DNA of 59,748 bases, taken from Acinetobacter lactucae. Its GTDB lineage: Bacteria; Pseudomonadota; Gammaproteobacteria; Pseudomonadales; Moraxellaceae. The stretch lies in contig NZ_LRPE01000021.1 in assembly GCF_001605885.1 (NCBI RefSeq), positions 1 through 59,748 on the forward strand. Reading direction: 5' to 3'. The notes beneath the pieces were generated by a model. It made no database searches, was not told where the DNA came from, and worked only from the letters and a program-made list of their open reading frames with translations. Shown here one piece after another: positions 43,261-52,462 of the stretch. The position numbers and the translations under genes were made by a program. Each line of letters begins with the position of its first letter. Position 1 is the stretch's first letter.

Positions 43261-45330
43261 ATGTATCAAGTACTTGCTAGAAAATACCGTCCACGTAATT
43301 TCAATGAGTTAGTGGGACAAAACCACGTCTCTCGTGCATTAAGTAGTGCATTGGAACGCGGTCGTCTACACCATGCTTATTTATTTACAGGAACGCGTGG
43401 TGTAGGTAAAACTACAATTGCACGTATTTTAGCCAAGTGTTTGAACTGCGAAACGGGTGTGACTTCTACACCATGTGAAGTCTGCGCAACGTGTAAAGCG
43501 GTAAACGAAGGCCGTTTTATCGACCTGATTGAAATTGATGCTGCTTCAAGAACAAAAGTAGAAGATACGCGTGAACTTTTAGACAACGTTCCTTATGCGC
43601 CAACGCAAGGTCGTTTTAAAGTTTACCTGATTGACGAAGTACATATGCTTTCTACGCATTCTTTTAATGCGTTATTAAAAACACTAGAAGAACCACCAGA
43701 ACACGTTAAGTTTCTGTTTGCAACGACGGATCCACAAAAGCTACCAATTACAGTCATTTCACGTTGTTTGCAATTTACTCTACGACCTTTAGCTGTTGAT
43801 GAAATTACCAAGCATCTTGGCGCTATTCTCGAAAAAGAGCAAATTACTGCTGATCAAGATGCAATTTGGCAAATTGCTGAATCTGCTCAAGGTTCATTAC
43901 GTGATGCATTATCTTTAACAGACCAAGCCATTGCTTATGGTCAGGGTGCGGTACACCACCAAGATGTTAAAGAAATGCTTGGCTTGATTGACCGTACAAT
44001 TATTTATGATTTGATTTTAGCAATTCATCAGAACCAACGTGAGAAAGTTAGTCAGCTTTTATTGCAATTTAGACATCAAGCGTTAGATGTTTCACTGGTG
44101 CTGGATCAGTTGATTTCGACATTGCATGAATTGGCAATTTTACAATATCTACCTGATTTAAGTTTGAAATATAGCGATGAAATCAATCGCAAAATCATGC
44201 AACTGTCTAAGCTGATTTCTGCTCAAGATTTGCAGCTTTATTACCAAATCGCATGTAAAGGTCGTTCAGACCTGCAACTTGCCGTGACGCAAGAGCAAGG
44301 TTTTGAAATGTGTGTTTTACGTTTATTGGCATTCCGTCCTTTAGCGCCTAATGAAATTTTAGTGTCAGAGCCAGTTCAGCAAAATGGGCAAACGGTGGTA
44401 GCTTTGAGTCAACAGACTCAGCCCACAGCTCAGGAGATTACTCCAGTAAATACTGTTCAGCCTGTTGAAGTTATTAGCCAACCCGCTATGGTTGAACCTG
44501 AACCTGAACCTGAACCTGAACCTGAACCTGAACCTGAACCTCAGTCTAATCAGGATTTAATGGTATTCGACCCAAATCATCATGAGCTGATTGGTCTTGA
44601 GTCAGCATCTGTTCAAGAAACAATTAGTGTGCTGGAAGAAGATTTCATTCCGGTACCAGAGCAAAAGTTAGTACAAGTTCAGGCAGAAACCCAAGCTAAA
44701 AATATTGAACCTGAACCAGCTTTTACTGCTGAGCCTCAAGGTTTATTTGAAACATCTAGCGCTGAATTTTCCCTTGGCCAAGATACACCTATAAATCATG
44801 ATTTGCCTTCTGAATCAGTTATTGAGCAGCAGTCATTTGTGCAAGCTGAAGTAATGGTTGAAACAGTTGCCGTTGTAAAAGAGTCTAGTGCACCTGATAA
44901 CGGGCAGCTTATGCCTCAAGATATCTTGAAGCTTTCTCCTCAAGTTTTGGAAGGTGAGTGGACACTCGAAAAGTGGGAATATTGGTTTAGAAACAGTCAG
45001 CTTTCTCCAGCCGTTCAAGAACTTGCTCAGCATGGTGTGATGACGGGTGAAATTGGTGGTAATACTGTTTTCCATATTCCTCAAGAATATGAAAATATGC
45101 TGACCCAATTACAACAAGGGCTTATTGATGCATTAAACGAACAATGGCCGAATACTCAATTTACAGTTGAATATGGTGCTTTAAATACATCTACACCCTA
45201 TACCATTCAAAGTGCACGTAAAGAAAAAGCCTTTCACAGAGCAGCTGAGCTATTACAGCAACAGCCAGTCATTAAAAGTCTCATAGAAACTTTTGATGGC
45301 GAACTGCAAAATATTCAATTAAAACCTTAA
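43261..45330 (+). CDS. dnaX: DNA polymerase III subunits gamma and tau
   Basis: 689 residues. The AAA+ clamp-loader domain has Walker A GTRGVGKTT (about 44-52), four zinc-site cysteines (C63, C72, C75, C78), Walker B LIDEVHML and sensor SRC. The variable region from ~380 holds an eight-fold Glu-Pro repeat (412-427). The tau C-terminal domain follows (WTLEKWEYWFRNSQLSPAVQELA). It loads the sliding clamp and links the polymerase cores. I saw no A AAA AAG slippery heptamer ahead of the repeat, so a short gamma form by frameshifting is not evident. Confidence 0.96.
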   Translation: MYQVLARKYRPRNFNELVGQNHVSRALSSALERGRLHHAYLFTGTRGVGKTTIARILAKCLNCETGVTSTPCEVCATCKAVNEGRFIDLIEIDAASRTKVEDTRELLDNVPYAPTQGRFKVYLIDEVHMLSTHSFNALLKTLEEPPEHVKFLFATTDPQKLPITVISRCLQFTLRPLAVDEITKHLGAILEKEQITADQDAIWQIAESAQGSLRDALSLTDQAIAYGQGAVHHQDVKEMLGLIDRTIIYDLILAIHQNQREKVSQLLLQFRHQALDVSLVLDQLISTLHELAILQYLPDLSLKYSDEINRKIMQLSKLISAQDLQLYYQIACKGRSDLQLAVTQEQGFEMCVLRLLAFRPLAPNEILVSEPVQQNGQTVVALSQQTQPTAQEITPVNTVQPVEVISQPAMVEPEPEPEPEPEPEPEPQSNQDLMVFDPNHHELIGLESASVQETISVLEEDFIPVPEQKLVQVQAETQAKNIEPEPAFTAEPQGLFETSSAEFSLGQDTPINHDLPSESVIEQQSFVQAEVMVETVAVVKESSAPDNGQLMPQDILKLSPQVLEGEWTLEKWEYWFRNSQLSPAVQELAQHGVMTGEIGGNTVFHIPQEYENMLTQLQQGLIDALNEQWPNTQFTVEYGALNTSTPYTIQSARKEKAFHRAAELLQQQPVIKSLIETFDGELQNIQLKP
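44494..44541 (+). repeat. GAACCT hexanucleotide repeat (8 copies) inside dnaX
   Basis: Eight perfect copies of GAACCT (48 bp), encoding (Glu-Pro)8 in the tau linker. Changes by whole units keep the frame, so length variation between strains is likely to be tolerated. Confidence 0.97.
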
Positions 45331-45475
45331 ATTCATCTAAGTTTTGATCTGGTGCAGAATATGAAAATAATAGAATTTTCATATTCTTCATTGGATTGAA
45401 ATATTCAGGTCATGTCACTGTCATTGTACTTTTCTATGTTAGCCATTTTAGATTTTAAATGGATTGTACATAGCA

Positions 45476-45628
45476 ATGAAAAGGCAATGCACTGGAATAA
45501 ATTGTTTTAAATATTCTTATCTTTTATTAATCGGCGCGATTCTACTGAGTGGTTGTAACGACTCATCAAATGATAATTCGAATGCACCAGAAACAGGTAA
45601 AAAGCCTGTAATGCGCTGTGCTCCATAA
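45476..45628 (+). CDS. Small lipoprotein (50 aa) upstream of plc
   Basis: 50 residues. Hydrophobic segment YSYLLLIGAILLSGC with lipobox LSGC (Cys27) after a basic, Cys-containing start. The mature 24 residues end GKKPVMRCAP with another Cys. It stops 26 bp before plc and reads the same way, so co-expression is likely. It could be an anchor or helper for the exported phospholipase; that is a guess. Confidence 0.55.
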   Translation: MKRQCTGINCFKYSYLLLIGAILLSGCNDSSNDNSNAPETGKKPVMRCAP

Positions 45629-45654
45629 ACTTAAATAATAAAAAGAACCTGATC

Positions 45655-47883
45655 ATGATTACACGTCGTAAATTTTTAAATTACTCTTTAAATATGGGTT
45701 TTGGTGCTGCGGCATTGGCAACTTTCCCATCTAGTATTCAAAAAGCTTTAGCAATTCCTGCAAATAATAAAACTGGCACCATTCAGGATGTCGAACACGT
45801 TATTATTTTAATGCAGGAAAACCGATCTTTTGACCACTACTTTGGAACATTAAAAGGTGTTCGGGGTTTTGCCGATCGTTTTACGATTCCTCTACCAAGT
45901 GGCCGCCGTGTCTGGGAGCAACTTAGAAGTAATGGGCAAGTTCTAACACCTTTTCACTTAGATGGTACAGCCAATAATGCACAGCGTGCGGATGGGACGC
46001 CACATACTTGGAATGATAGTCAGTTGGCTTGGGACAATGGGCGTATGGCGAACTGGCCAACCCACAAAACTGATATATCCATGGGTTATTTTAAAGAAAA
46101 AGAAATTCCATATCAGTTTGCACTTGCCAATGCCTTTACGATCTGTGATGCCTACCATTGCTCTATGCACACTGGAACAGATGCAAACCGTTCTTATCAC
46201 TTAACGGGTACGAATGGAGCAACACCGACCAAGCGTTCATTTGTAAACAATGAGTGGGACTGGATTGATGGTAATCCTGCTACAGCAGATCGTGGTTATA
46301 CATGGAAAACCTATGCGGAGCGTTTAGAAGAAGCAGGGGTAAGCTGGATTTGTTATCAAAATATGCCTGATGAATGGGGCGATAATATGCTTGGTGCTTT
46401 TCGTACGTTTAGAAAGGCGAACATTGCATCTGGTTATCCCGTTTCAAGTGGCGGCGAACCGAATAAACCGTATGCCGATACGGGTCAAAAACTACCGTAT
46501 AAAGCCTATGATGCTGCGACTGATAATGCCAAAAATCCACTTTATAAGGGCATTGCAAATACATTGCCGGGCAATAAACCAGAAGAATATCTTGACGCTT
46601 TTAAACGAGACATTCGTGAAGGTAAATTACCACAAGTCTCTTGGATTAATGCGCCATCAATTTATTGTGAACATCCGGATCCTTCAAGCCCAGTTCAAGG
46701 GGCATGGTTTATTCAAGAAATTATTGATGCTTTAACTGCTGTACCAGAAGTTTGGAGTAAAACCGCGCTACTTATCAACTTTGATGAAAATGATGGTTAC
46801 TTTGACCATGTGCCATCGCCATCAGCACCATCTCGACTTAAAAACGGTCAATACGCGGGTAAATCGACATTAAGCAGTACTGATATGCAGGACGAATATT
46901 TTGATCATGCTGCACCTGAGGGAAGCCATTCTCAGCCTACACCTGATGGACGAGTTTATGGTCCGGGTCCTCGTGTTCCATTATATGTGATTTCCCCATG
47001 GAGCCGTGGTGGTTGGGTCAACTCGCAAGTGTTTGATCATACTTCTGTGCTCATGTTTTTAGAAAAACGTTTTGGGGTTAAAGAGCCGAATATCAGTCCA
47101 TACCGCCGTGCGGTGTGTGGCGATTTAACCAGTGCATTTAACTTTAAAACACCAAATGCAGATGTTTTACCGCAGTTGAACGGGAAACAAACTCGTGTGC
47201 AGGCCGATGAGTTAAGAGAAAAACAAGAAGCTCTGCCAGCTGTACCTGTACCAATGGATATTAAGTTACCGATTCAGCAAAGTGGCATACGTCTGTCACG
47301 TGCGCTACCTTACGAGCTGCACACCAGCGCGCGCTGTAAAGCGGATGGTAAGGTGCAATTGATATTCTCTAATACAGGTCAGCAAGCAGCGGTTTTCCAT
47401 GTTTATGATAAGCTCAACCTAGACCGTATTCCAAAGCGTTATATTGTCGAGCCGAATAAAAATTTAGATGATGAGTGGGATGCTTTAAAAGATAATTTAG
47501 GTCGTTATGATTTATGGGTACTTGGTCCAAATGGCTATCATCGTCATTTCAAAGGGGATACTCAACGTATTGTCGATAGTAGCGTTAAACCTGAAATTCG
47601 CGTGTGCTATGACATTGCCAATGGCGATGTATATGTAGAACTCATGAATGAAGGAACTAAGGATACAATATTGACGGTAAAACCTTGTGCATACCGCCAA
47701 GATGCACCGTTACAACTGACCGTAAAAGCGGGTCAAGTCGTTAAACAACATTGGGCTTTGGCTGACGTAGGGCATTGGTATGATTTTGAAATCACCAGTC
47801 AGAGTGATCCATATTATTACCGACGTTTTGCTGGTCGAGTTGAAACGGGTGAAGACTCTTTTAGTGATCCTGCAATGATGTAA
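45655..47883 (+). CDS. plc: Phosphocholine-specific phospholipase C (Tat-exported)
   Basis: 742 residues. Twin-arginine signal: TRRKFLNYSLNMGFGAAALA at residues 3-22, cleavage near 34. The phosphoesterase domain carries the family motifs HVIILMQENRSFDHYFGTLKGV (in parts), TGTDANRSYHLTG, and NFDENDGYFDHV, all metal-binding or catalytic. Two C-terminal domains of unknown function (about 530-740) complete the usual layout. It releases phosphocholine from phosphatidylcholine or sphingomyelin and is linked to virulence and phosphate or choline scavenging. Confidence 0.93.
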   Translation: MITRRKFLNYSLNMGFGAAALATFPSSIQKALAIPANNKTGTIQDVEHVIILMQENRSFDHYFGTLKGVRGFADRFTIPLPSGRRVWEQLRSNGQVLTPFHLDGTANNAQRADGTPHTWNDSQLAWDNGRMANWPTHKTDISMGYFKEKEIPYQFALANAFTICDAYHCSMHTGTDANRSYHLTGTNGATPTKRSFVNNEWDWIDGNPATADRGYTWKTYAERLEEAGVSWICYQNMPDEWGDNMLGAFRTFRKANIASGYPVSSGGEPNKPYADTGQKLPYKAYDAATDNAKNPLYKGIANTLPGNKPEEYLDAFKRDIREGKLPQVSWINAPSIYCEHPDPSSPVQGAWFIQEIIDALTAVPEVWSKTALLINFDENDGYFDHVPSPSAPSRLKNGQYAGKSTLSSTDMQDEYFDHAAPEGSHSQPTPDGRVYGPGPRVPLYVISPWSRGGWVNSQVFDHTSVLMFLEKRFGVKEPNISPYRRAVCGDLTSAFNFKTPNADVLPQLNGKQTRVQADELREKQEALPAVPVPMDIKLPIQQSGIRLSRALPYELHTSARCKADGKVQLIFSNTGQQAAVFHVYDKLNLDRIPKRYIVEPNKNLDDEWDALKDNLGRYDLWVLGPNGYHRHFKGDTQRIVDSSVKPEIRVCYDIANGDVYVELMNEGTKDTILTVKPCAYRQDAPLQLTVKAGQVVKQHWALADVGHWYDFEITSQSDPYYYRRFAGRVETGEDSFSDPAMM

Positions 47884-47892
47884 GTTTAGGTG

Positions 47893-47930
47893 GGCAAAAA
47901 GAAAAGATCATTTTCTTTTTGCCTCATTTT
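47893..47930. terminator. Bidirectional terminator after plc
   Basis: GGCAAAAAGAAAA and TTTTCTTTTTGCC form a perfect 13-bp stem with loop GATCA, followed by a T-run. Confidence 0.85.
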
Positions 47931-48365
47931 TTATAATAAATAACTCTCTAAAACCTCACAGACTGACTCGGAAATTGGCACAGTCTTACGCGTTTCACGA
48001 TCAACAAACACATGCACAAAATGTCCTTGAGCTGACGCTTGCTCTTGACCTTGTTTAAAGATTGCCAATTCATAGCGTAAAGATGTCGTGCCGATTTTCC
48101 CAATCGCAACACCTACTTGAATAATTTCTGGAAATGACAATTCCTGATTAAAGCTACAAGCTGAATCGACGACTAACCCAATTGATTTTGCTTCATGAAT
48201 ATCAAAACCTGTTTTTTGAATCAGTAATGCATTGGCTGCCGTATCAAAATAGCTATAGTAAGTCACATTATTCACATGACCATAGATATCGTTATCTGCC
48301 CAACGAGTTTGAATGTCTAAAAAGAACTTAAATTGATCACGAGTTTTTAAAATGGGTTTAGTCAT
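47931..48365 (-). CDS. Acyl-CoA thioesterase (4-hydroxybenzoyl-CoA type hot-dog)
   Basis: 144 residues from the ATG at 48365, which shares one base with the stop of the upstream gene (TGATG), so translation is coupled. Hot-dog fold: TRWADNDIYGHVNNVTYYSYFD, cited in part, contains the catalytic Asp and the HVNN segment typical of YbgC/4HBT enzymes. It hydrolyses acyl-CoA; the substrate is unknown. Confidence 0.85.
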   Translation of the reverse strand: MTKPILKTRDQFKFFLDIQTRWADNDIYGHVNNVTYYSYFDTAANALLIQKTGFDIHEAKSIGLVVDSACSFNQELSFPEIIQVGVAIGKIGTTSLRYELAIFKQGQEQASAQGHFVHVFVDRETRKTVPISESVCEVLESYLL

Positions 48366-49528
48366 CAATGAATCGCCTGATAAATTGCCAAAGCAGCGGC
48401 TTCTGTCATGTCACGTGGGTTATTTTGTAGTAAGCGGGTTTGCAACATGGCATCTTGAGCAAGTCTAGGTAAGCTAGACTCATCAATACCCAGATCTCTA
48501 AGTTTTAAAGTCAAACCACTACGGTCTAAATGGTTTTGCATATGATCAATAAACAGATCACATAGACCATCGGTGCTGCCATTACTATATGGATCTAACC
48601 ATTGCATAAGTTCTGCATAATATTGTTTAGCATGTGGTGCATTAAATTTTAATACTTCAACCAATACTAAGGCATTGGTATGACCATGCGAAAGATGAAA
48701 ATGTCCACCCAGTGGATAAGCTAAAGCATGTACCGCAGCAACGGGCGAGTTTGCAAATGCCTGACCTGCAAGCATTGAGCCGAACAGCATATTTTGCCTT
48801 GCTTCCAAATCATTGCCGTTCTTAAGAACTTTCGGTAAGTTATGGTTGAGTAGCTTGAGTGCATGTTTGGCTAAAATATCGGTATATATATTTTTTTTGT
48901 GCTTAGAGGTATATGCCTCAATGGCATGCACCATCGCATCAATACCTGTCGCAGCAGTAATATGGGCTGGAAGGTTTTGAGTAAAGGTTGCATCAAGAAT
49001 TGCTGTGTCGGCATACAGTACTGGAGAAACAATCCCCATTTTTGTCGTTTCACCCGTAGTCACAATTGAGATTGGCGTTACTTCTGAGCCTGTACCGGCT
49101 GTAGTAGGAATTAAAATAAGCGGAAGGCGAGCTGTAGTGACTTGATTTACGCCGTACATTTCTTGCAAACTTTGGGTCTGGTTAGGGTGGGCGAGTAAAG
49201 CAATAACTTTTGCCACATCCAAAGAACTCCCACCACCAAAACCAATAATGACATCTACATTCTGCTGTTTTGCATAGTTGGCTGCATCTAAAACGACTTG
49301 TTCAGGCGGATCAGCTTGCACATCAGCATAGATGACATATTCAATATTGAGCGTATCTAAAATTTGCAGGATGGGACGGTGTAATTGATTTTTAATCATG
49401 CCTGCATCTGTTACTAGCAATAACTTGCGGTAAGCTTTTGACGACAATATATTCTGTAATTCTTGTATAGAGCCTAAGCCAGAGATGATATTTGGAACGG
49501 TTTGAAATTGAAAATGGCTCATATACAT
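48365..49528 (-). CDS. Iron-containing alcohol dehydrogenase
   Basis: 387 residues from the ATG at 49528 (AAGGA just upstream); 49522 is also possible, while the longest frame (49549) lacks a ribosome site. Motifs: GGGSSLDVAK (NAD-binding), PTTAGTGSEVT, and the metal ligands in GIDAMVHAIEAY and LSHGHTNALV. Group III Fe-dependent oxidoreductase acting on alcohols or aldehydes. It forms an operon with the following thioesterase. Confidence 0.9.
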   Translation of the reverse strand: MYMSHFQFQTVPNIISGLGSIQELQNILSSKAYRKLLLVTDAGMIKNQLHRPILQILDTLNIEYVIYADVQADPPEQVVLDAANYAKQQNVDVIIGFGGGSSLDVAKVIALLAHPNQTQSLQEMYGVNQVTTARLPLILIPTTAGTGSEVTPISIVTTGETTKMGIVSPVLYADTAILDATFTQNLPAHITAATGIDAMVHAIEAYTSKHKKNIYTDILAKHALKLLNHNLPKVLKNGNDLEARQNMLFGSMLAGQAFANSPVAAVHALAYPLGGHFHLSHGHTNALVLVEVLKFNAPHAKQYYAELMQWLDPYSNGSTDGLCDLFIDHMQNHLDRSGLTLKLRDLGIDESSLPRLAQDAMLQTRLLQNNPRDMTEAAALAIYQAIH

Positions 49529-49832
49529 TATTTCCTTATTTTTGAACATTATTGTTGAATGGTTCTATAAGATTCTATCTCCGAATAAGTTAGCATAAGA
49601 AACTTTAAAATAAAGTAGTTCTGAAGTGACTATGCTTTTCTTAAGCCTTGTGCCACCCATAGATAAATACTTTTTTGCAATGTAGGGTCCGAAATGTAAG
49701 GGAGGATTACCAAAATATTTAAACCCTCGTCGAAAGGTGGGCTTTTTGTTATTTATAGGTTTTGTAGATTTTCTGGCAAGCTGCTAATTTATATAATGCC
49801 TTAACAATTTATAATTTTATCGGTTCTAAAAA
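49529..49832. other. Intergenic region
   Basis: 304 bp upstream of both the dehydrogenase and the YcgJ-like gene. A weak imperfect hairpin with T-run (about 49721-49747) is the only structure noticed. Confidence 0.4.
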
Positions 49833-50192
49833 GTGAAAATTTCTAAAACTTTACTCAGTATTATGGGATGTACGTGTTTGATGCTTAGCTCGGCTGCAAT
49901 CGCGAAAACCAGCTCTAGCGTATATTCGCCTACAGAAGGTGTAATTTGTGACAAATATATTTGTGCTGACAAAAAAGGTGTTTCTAAAAAGCTTACAGCT
50001 AAATACTTAGGCACTTATAAAGCGAATAAAGCCTTCTCTCAAGGTGATTTTGATACATCAGCATTTACGCTCTCAAATGGTGTGTTCTGTGATACTAAAA
50101 CAAAACTATGCCATGTTGATCGATACTTTGAGAATGGGCATCGCAGTAAAATTGATAGAACTATGACAGATAAGCTTTTTAAAAATAAATAA
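49833..50192 (+). CDS. YcgJ-family periplasmic protein
   Basis: 119 residues from GTG. Signal peptide of ~24 residues (ends AIAK). The mature part has four cysteines in two close pairs (GVICDKYICADKKGVS and GVFCDTKTKLCHVDRYF), with KKLTAKYLG and FDTSAFTLSNG between, the pattern of E. coli YcgJ. Probably two disulfides. Function unknown. Confidence 0.78.
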   Translation: MKISKTLLSIMGCTCLMLSSAAIAKTSSSVYSPTEGVICDKYICADKKGVSKKLTAKYLGTYKANKAFSQGDFDTSAFTLSNGVFCDTKTKLCHVDRYFENGHRSKIDRTMTDKLFKNK

Positions 50193-50265
50193 TTTTTCTA
50201 TTGCAGAAATGAGGTAAATATCATCTGATAAATAAGTCTATAAAAGTAAAATTACATTGCAAAAG

Positions 50266-50300
50266 ACCCCGCTAACTATCGACTAATGGCGGGGTTTTTT
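50266..50300 (+). terminator. Rho-independent terminator
   Basis: ACCCCGC, 16-nt loop, GCGGGGT then TTTTT, after the YcgJ-like gene. Confidence 0.85.
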
Positions 50301-50360
50301 ATTATTAAGTATTTCTGTAATATCAATTTAATACTATAGGGTCAAAAAATACTAAATGAT
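50294..50360 (+). repeat. Intergenic repeat module, copy A
   Basis: T6-ATT, then TTAAGTATTTCTGTAA (50305-50320), and exactly 50 nt from its start AATGATCAG (50355). The same two boxes at the same distance occur in copy B (50719-50788); the middle differs. Confidence 0.6.
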
Positions 50361-50482
50361 CAGGGTTAATAATTAATAAGGGAGGGTTTAGTTTTCGGTA
50401 GGATCTTTTCTGATTGGGAAAGGAAAAAGAATCTTTTTATTATTAAGAAAAAACATAATTTTTAGGTGGAATTTAAATAGTG

Positions 50483-50713
50483 ATGTACACAATTAGATAT
50501 GTTCATCGGAACAATACTTACTATATCGCTTCGAACAACGAAGGAAATTTTATTATTCTTGAGTCACTTGATTCAGAGTTTCGTATGGGCCACCAAATTT
50601 CATATGATGGTGAAAAAGTATTTAACCTGACACTAAACGATGAAACAGATGCAGTCATTAAACTGGAGAGTAACGAAAAAGGAGCCTATGAGTACTTACA
50701 TTCAGTTAAGTAA
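50483..50713 (+). CDS. Hypothetical small protein
   Basis: 76 residues from the ATG at 50483 (GTG at 50480 is the alternative; AGGTGG upstream). Beta-rich and acidic (YTIRYVHRNNTYYIASNNEG, FNLTLNDETDAVIKLES). No signal peptide or known family. It is flanked on both sides by the intergenic repeat module. Confidence 0.6.
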   Translation: MYTIRYVHRNNTYYIASNNEGNFIILESLDSEFRMGHQISYDGEKVFNLTLNDETDAVIKLESNEKGAYEYLHSVK

Positions 50714-50718
50714 ATAAG

Positions 50719-50788
50719 CTTTTTTATTCTTAAGTATTTCTGTAAGATCCTTCCGTTGCTTTAAACAACAATAAACCTTAATGATCAG
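50719..50788 (+). repeat. Intergenic repeat module, copy B
   Basis: Same boxes as copy A: T6-ATT, TTAAGTATTTCTGTAA (50730-50745) and AATGATCAG at 50780, 50 nt from the start of the first box. It is followed by TCATAAGGGG, like TAATAAGGG after copy A. Confidence 0.6.
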
Positions 50789-50808
50789 CGCAAAAGTCAT
50801 AAGGGGAA

Positions 50809-50837
50809 AGCCTACTTGAAAGAGTAGGCTTTTTTTA
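50809..50837 (+). terminator. Rho-independent terminator
   Basis: AGCCTACT, TGAAAG, AGTAGGCT followed by TTTTTTT. Together with copy B upstream it may end a short transcript of its own. Confidence 0.8.
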
Positions 50838-50894
50838 TTTCTTTATAAAAATATACTGAGAATTTTATGATCGGGGTAGCTAAGTTATAAAAAT

Positions 50895-51362
50895 TTATTT
50901 TTTGCAATGAATGAGCTTAAGTTCCAAATTCTTGAAATCTATAACTTGATTAGAAGAATCAACAAGTTTTAATTTAAGTTCATCATCAGTACTCTTATTA
51001 AAAACTTTAACCACATCTTTACCAGCTTCAATGAAATTACCGCCAGATTCAAGCATGGCGAGTAAAACAATATTTAGACTCTTACCTTTTTTTGTGAGTA
51101 AGTATTCTTTACGTTCTCGCTCACCAACTTCTTTATAAATTGACAGTTCAAATATTTCTAATTGGATGAGGTGCTTTAGACGATTGGATAAAATTTGCTT
51201 TGATATACCTGTATTTTCTAAAAAATCATTAAATTTTGTTACTCCATAGAAAGCTTCTCTTAACAAGAGGATCGTCCATCTGTCATTCAGTATTTCTGTA
51301 ATTTTGAAGATCCCACATACATCTACTGGAAACTTATGATCTGGAATAATTTGATTTGACAT
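50895..51362 (-). CDS. HxlR-family transcriptional regulator
   Basis: 155 residues from the ATG at 51362; five further upstream codons would need a TTG start. The MarR/HxlR winged helix spans residues ~12-100: VCGIFKITEILNDRWTILLL, FYGVTKFNDFLENTGISKQI, LSNRLKHLIQLEIF, with a cysteine near the start as in redox- or electrophile-sensing HxlR proteins. Divergent from a tautomerase gene 62 bp away, its likely target. Confidence 0.88.
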   Translation of the reverse strand: MSNQIIPDHKFPVDVCGIFKITEILNDRWTILLLREAFYGVTKFNDFLENTGISKQILSNRLKHLIQLEIFELSIYKEVGERERKEYLLTKKGKSLNIVLLAMLESGGNFIEAGKDVVKVFNKSTDDELKLKLVDSSNQVIDFKNLELKLIHCKK

Positions 51363-51424
51363 CAGAGGGAGCTCCAATTAGTATGAGTCTATATTTTAGA
51401 CCCAGCATTAATTCAGGTAGCATT

Positions 51425-51652
51425 ATGCCATTTATAAATATACAAACTATAGAAGGTTTACTAGATAAAGATAGTAAGGCTGAGCTTTTCAAGCGAATAA
51501 CAGATTTATTTGTAGAAATAGAAGGAAAGGGAAATCCTGCTTTTCGAGAGCATGTTTGGATAAGAATTGATGAATATCCACCTGAACAGTGGCAATTAGG
51601 TAACTTAAGGCCAACAAAACAAATGATTGAGTTAATGACTTCAGCAAAATGA
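51425..51652 (+). CDS. 4-oxalocrotonate tautomerase family protein
   Basis: 75 residues from the ATG at 51425, chosen because Pro must follow Met to become the catalytic N-terminal proline (MPFINIQT). The small beta-alpha-beta fold ends WIRIDEYPPEQWQLG. It could isomerise enol/keto acids or act on unsaturated carbonyl compounds. Linked to the HxlR gene by divergent placement. Confidence 0.82.
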   Translation: MPFINIQTIEGLLDKDSKAELFKRITDLFVEIEGKGNPAFREHVWIRIDEYPPEQWQLGNLRPTKQMIELMTSAK

Positions 51653-51659
51653 TTTGTTA

Positions 51660-51683
51660 AAGCCCTTTAAGTAGGGCTTTTAT
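51660..51683 (+). terminator. Rho-independent terminator
   Basis: AAGCCCT, loop TTAAGT, AGGGCTT then TT, directly after the tautomerase gene. Confidence 0.75.
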
Positions 51684-51939
51684 AATTGAGCGGGGTTTGC
51701 TCAGAATATTTTTTGATACCACCATTTAAAATAAAAAGACAAAATTAGCTAATTTATTGCCTGATTTATCAACTTTTAATCTATTGATAAACATTATTTT
51801 CCTTTTCAACCCAAGTGAGTTTTGACAAAATGCAACAAGTCACAATGGTCAATTCGGTTCTTACAAACTTATAGTCTGTTAAGATTGTGCATGACCCTGT
51901 TTATTTTTATGTAATTCAAATGTTTGGACGTAATTTCTA

Positions 51940-52443
51940 ATGGAAACACAATATAAGGTGTTATGTGTCTGTTTAGGAAATATTTGCCGTTCTCCCACGG
52001 CTGAGGTGGTTTTCAGACATTATTGTGAAGCGCATAAACTCAAAGTGATTGTCGATTCAGCTGGAACGAGTAATTATCATCCAAATAAAGCACCTGATCA
52101 GCGCAGTCAGTTGCATGCCAAGAAAAGGGGCTATGACTTATCGTCTTTACGTGCAAGGCAACTTTCAACCCAAGACTTTTTAGAGTTTGATTTGATTTTG
52201 GCAATGGATCATCAAAATTTTGAAGATATTCATGAAGTACTGCAAAGAGCCGTTTCCCAATTTGGCGCACATCAAATTCGTGCAAAGGTAGCTTTAATGA
52301 GTGAGCATGATCCTGAATACCCACAACAAGCGTTGCCAGATCCTTATTATGGCGGTGCGGATGGCTTTGAACGTGTACTTAATCAATGCGAGTCTAGTAG
52401 TTTGGCGTGGATTAATATTTTAAAAAAACAATTGAATGTTTAA
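51940..52443 (+). CDS. Low-molecular-weight protein-tyrosine phosphatase
   Basis: 167 residues. P-loop [12 protein letters not shown] (C10-x5-R) at the start and the acid loop LPDPYYGG near 130. No wzc-like kinase is adjacent, so it is a housekeeping type rather than a capsule-cluster Wzb. Fourth from the end of an operon-like run with murB, a DUF218 protein and a hydrolase. Confidence 0.92.
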   Translation: METQYKVLCVCLGNICRSPTAEVVFRHYCEAHKLKVIVDSAGTSNYHPNKAPDQRSQLHAKKRGYDLSSLRARQLSTQDFLEFDLILAMDHQNFEDIHEVLQRAVSQFGAHQIRAKVALMSEHDPEYPQQALPDPYYGGADGFERVLNQCESSSLAWINILKKQLNV

Positions 52444-52462
52444 GAATAGGTTTTTCAACACA

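Noticed and set aside
44350..44493. Programmed frameshift site in dnaX as in E. coli
   Set aside because: No A AAA AAG heptamer or stable downstream hairpin seen.
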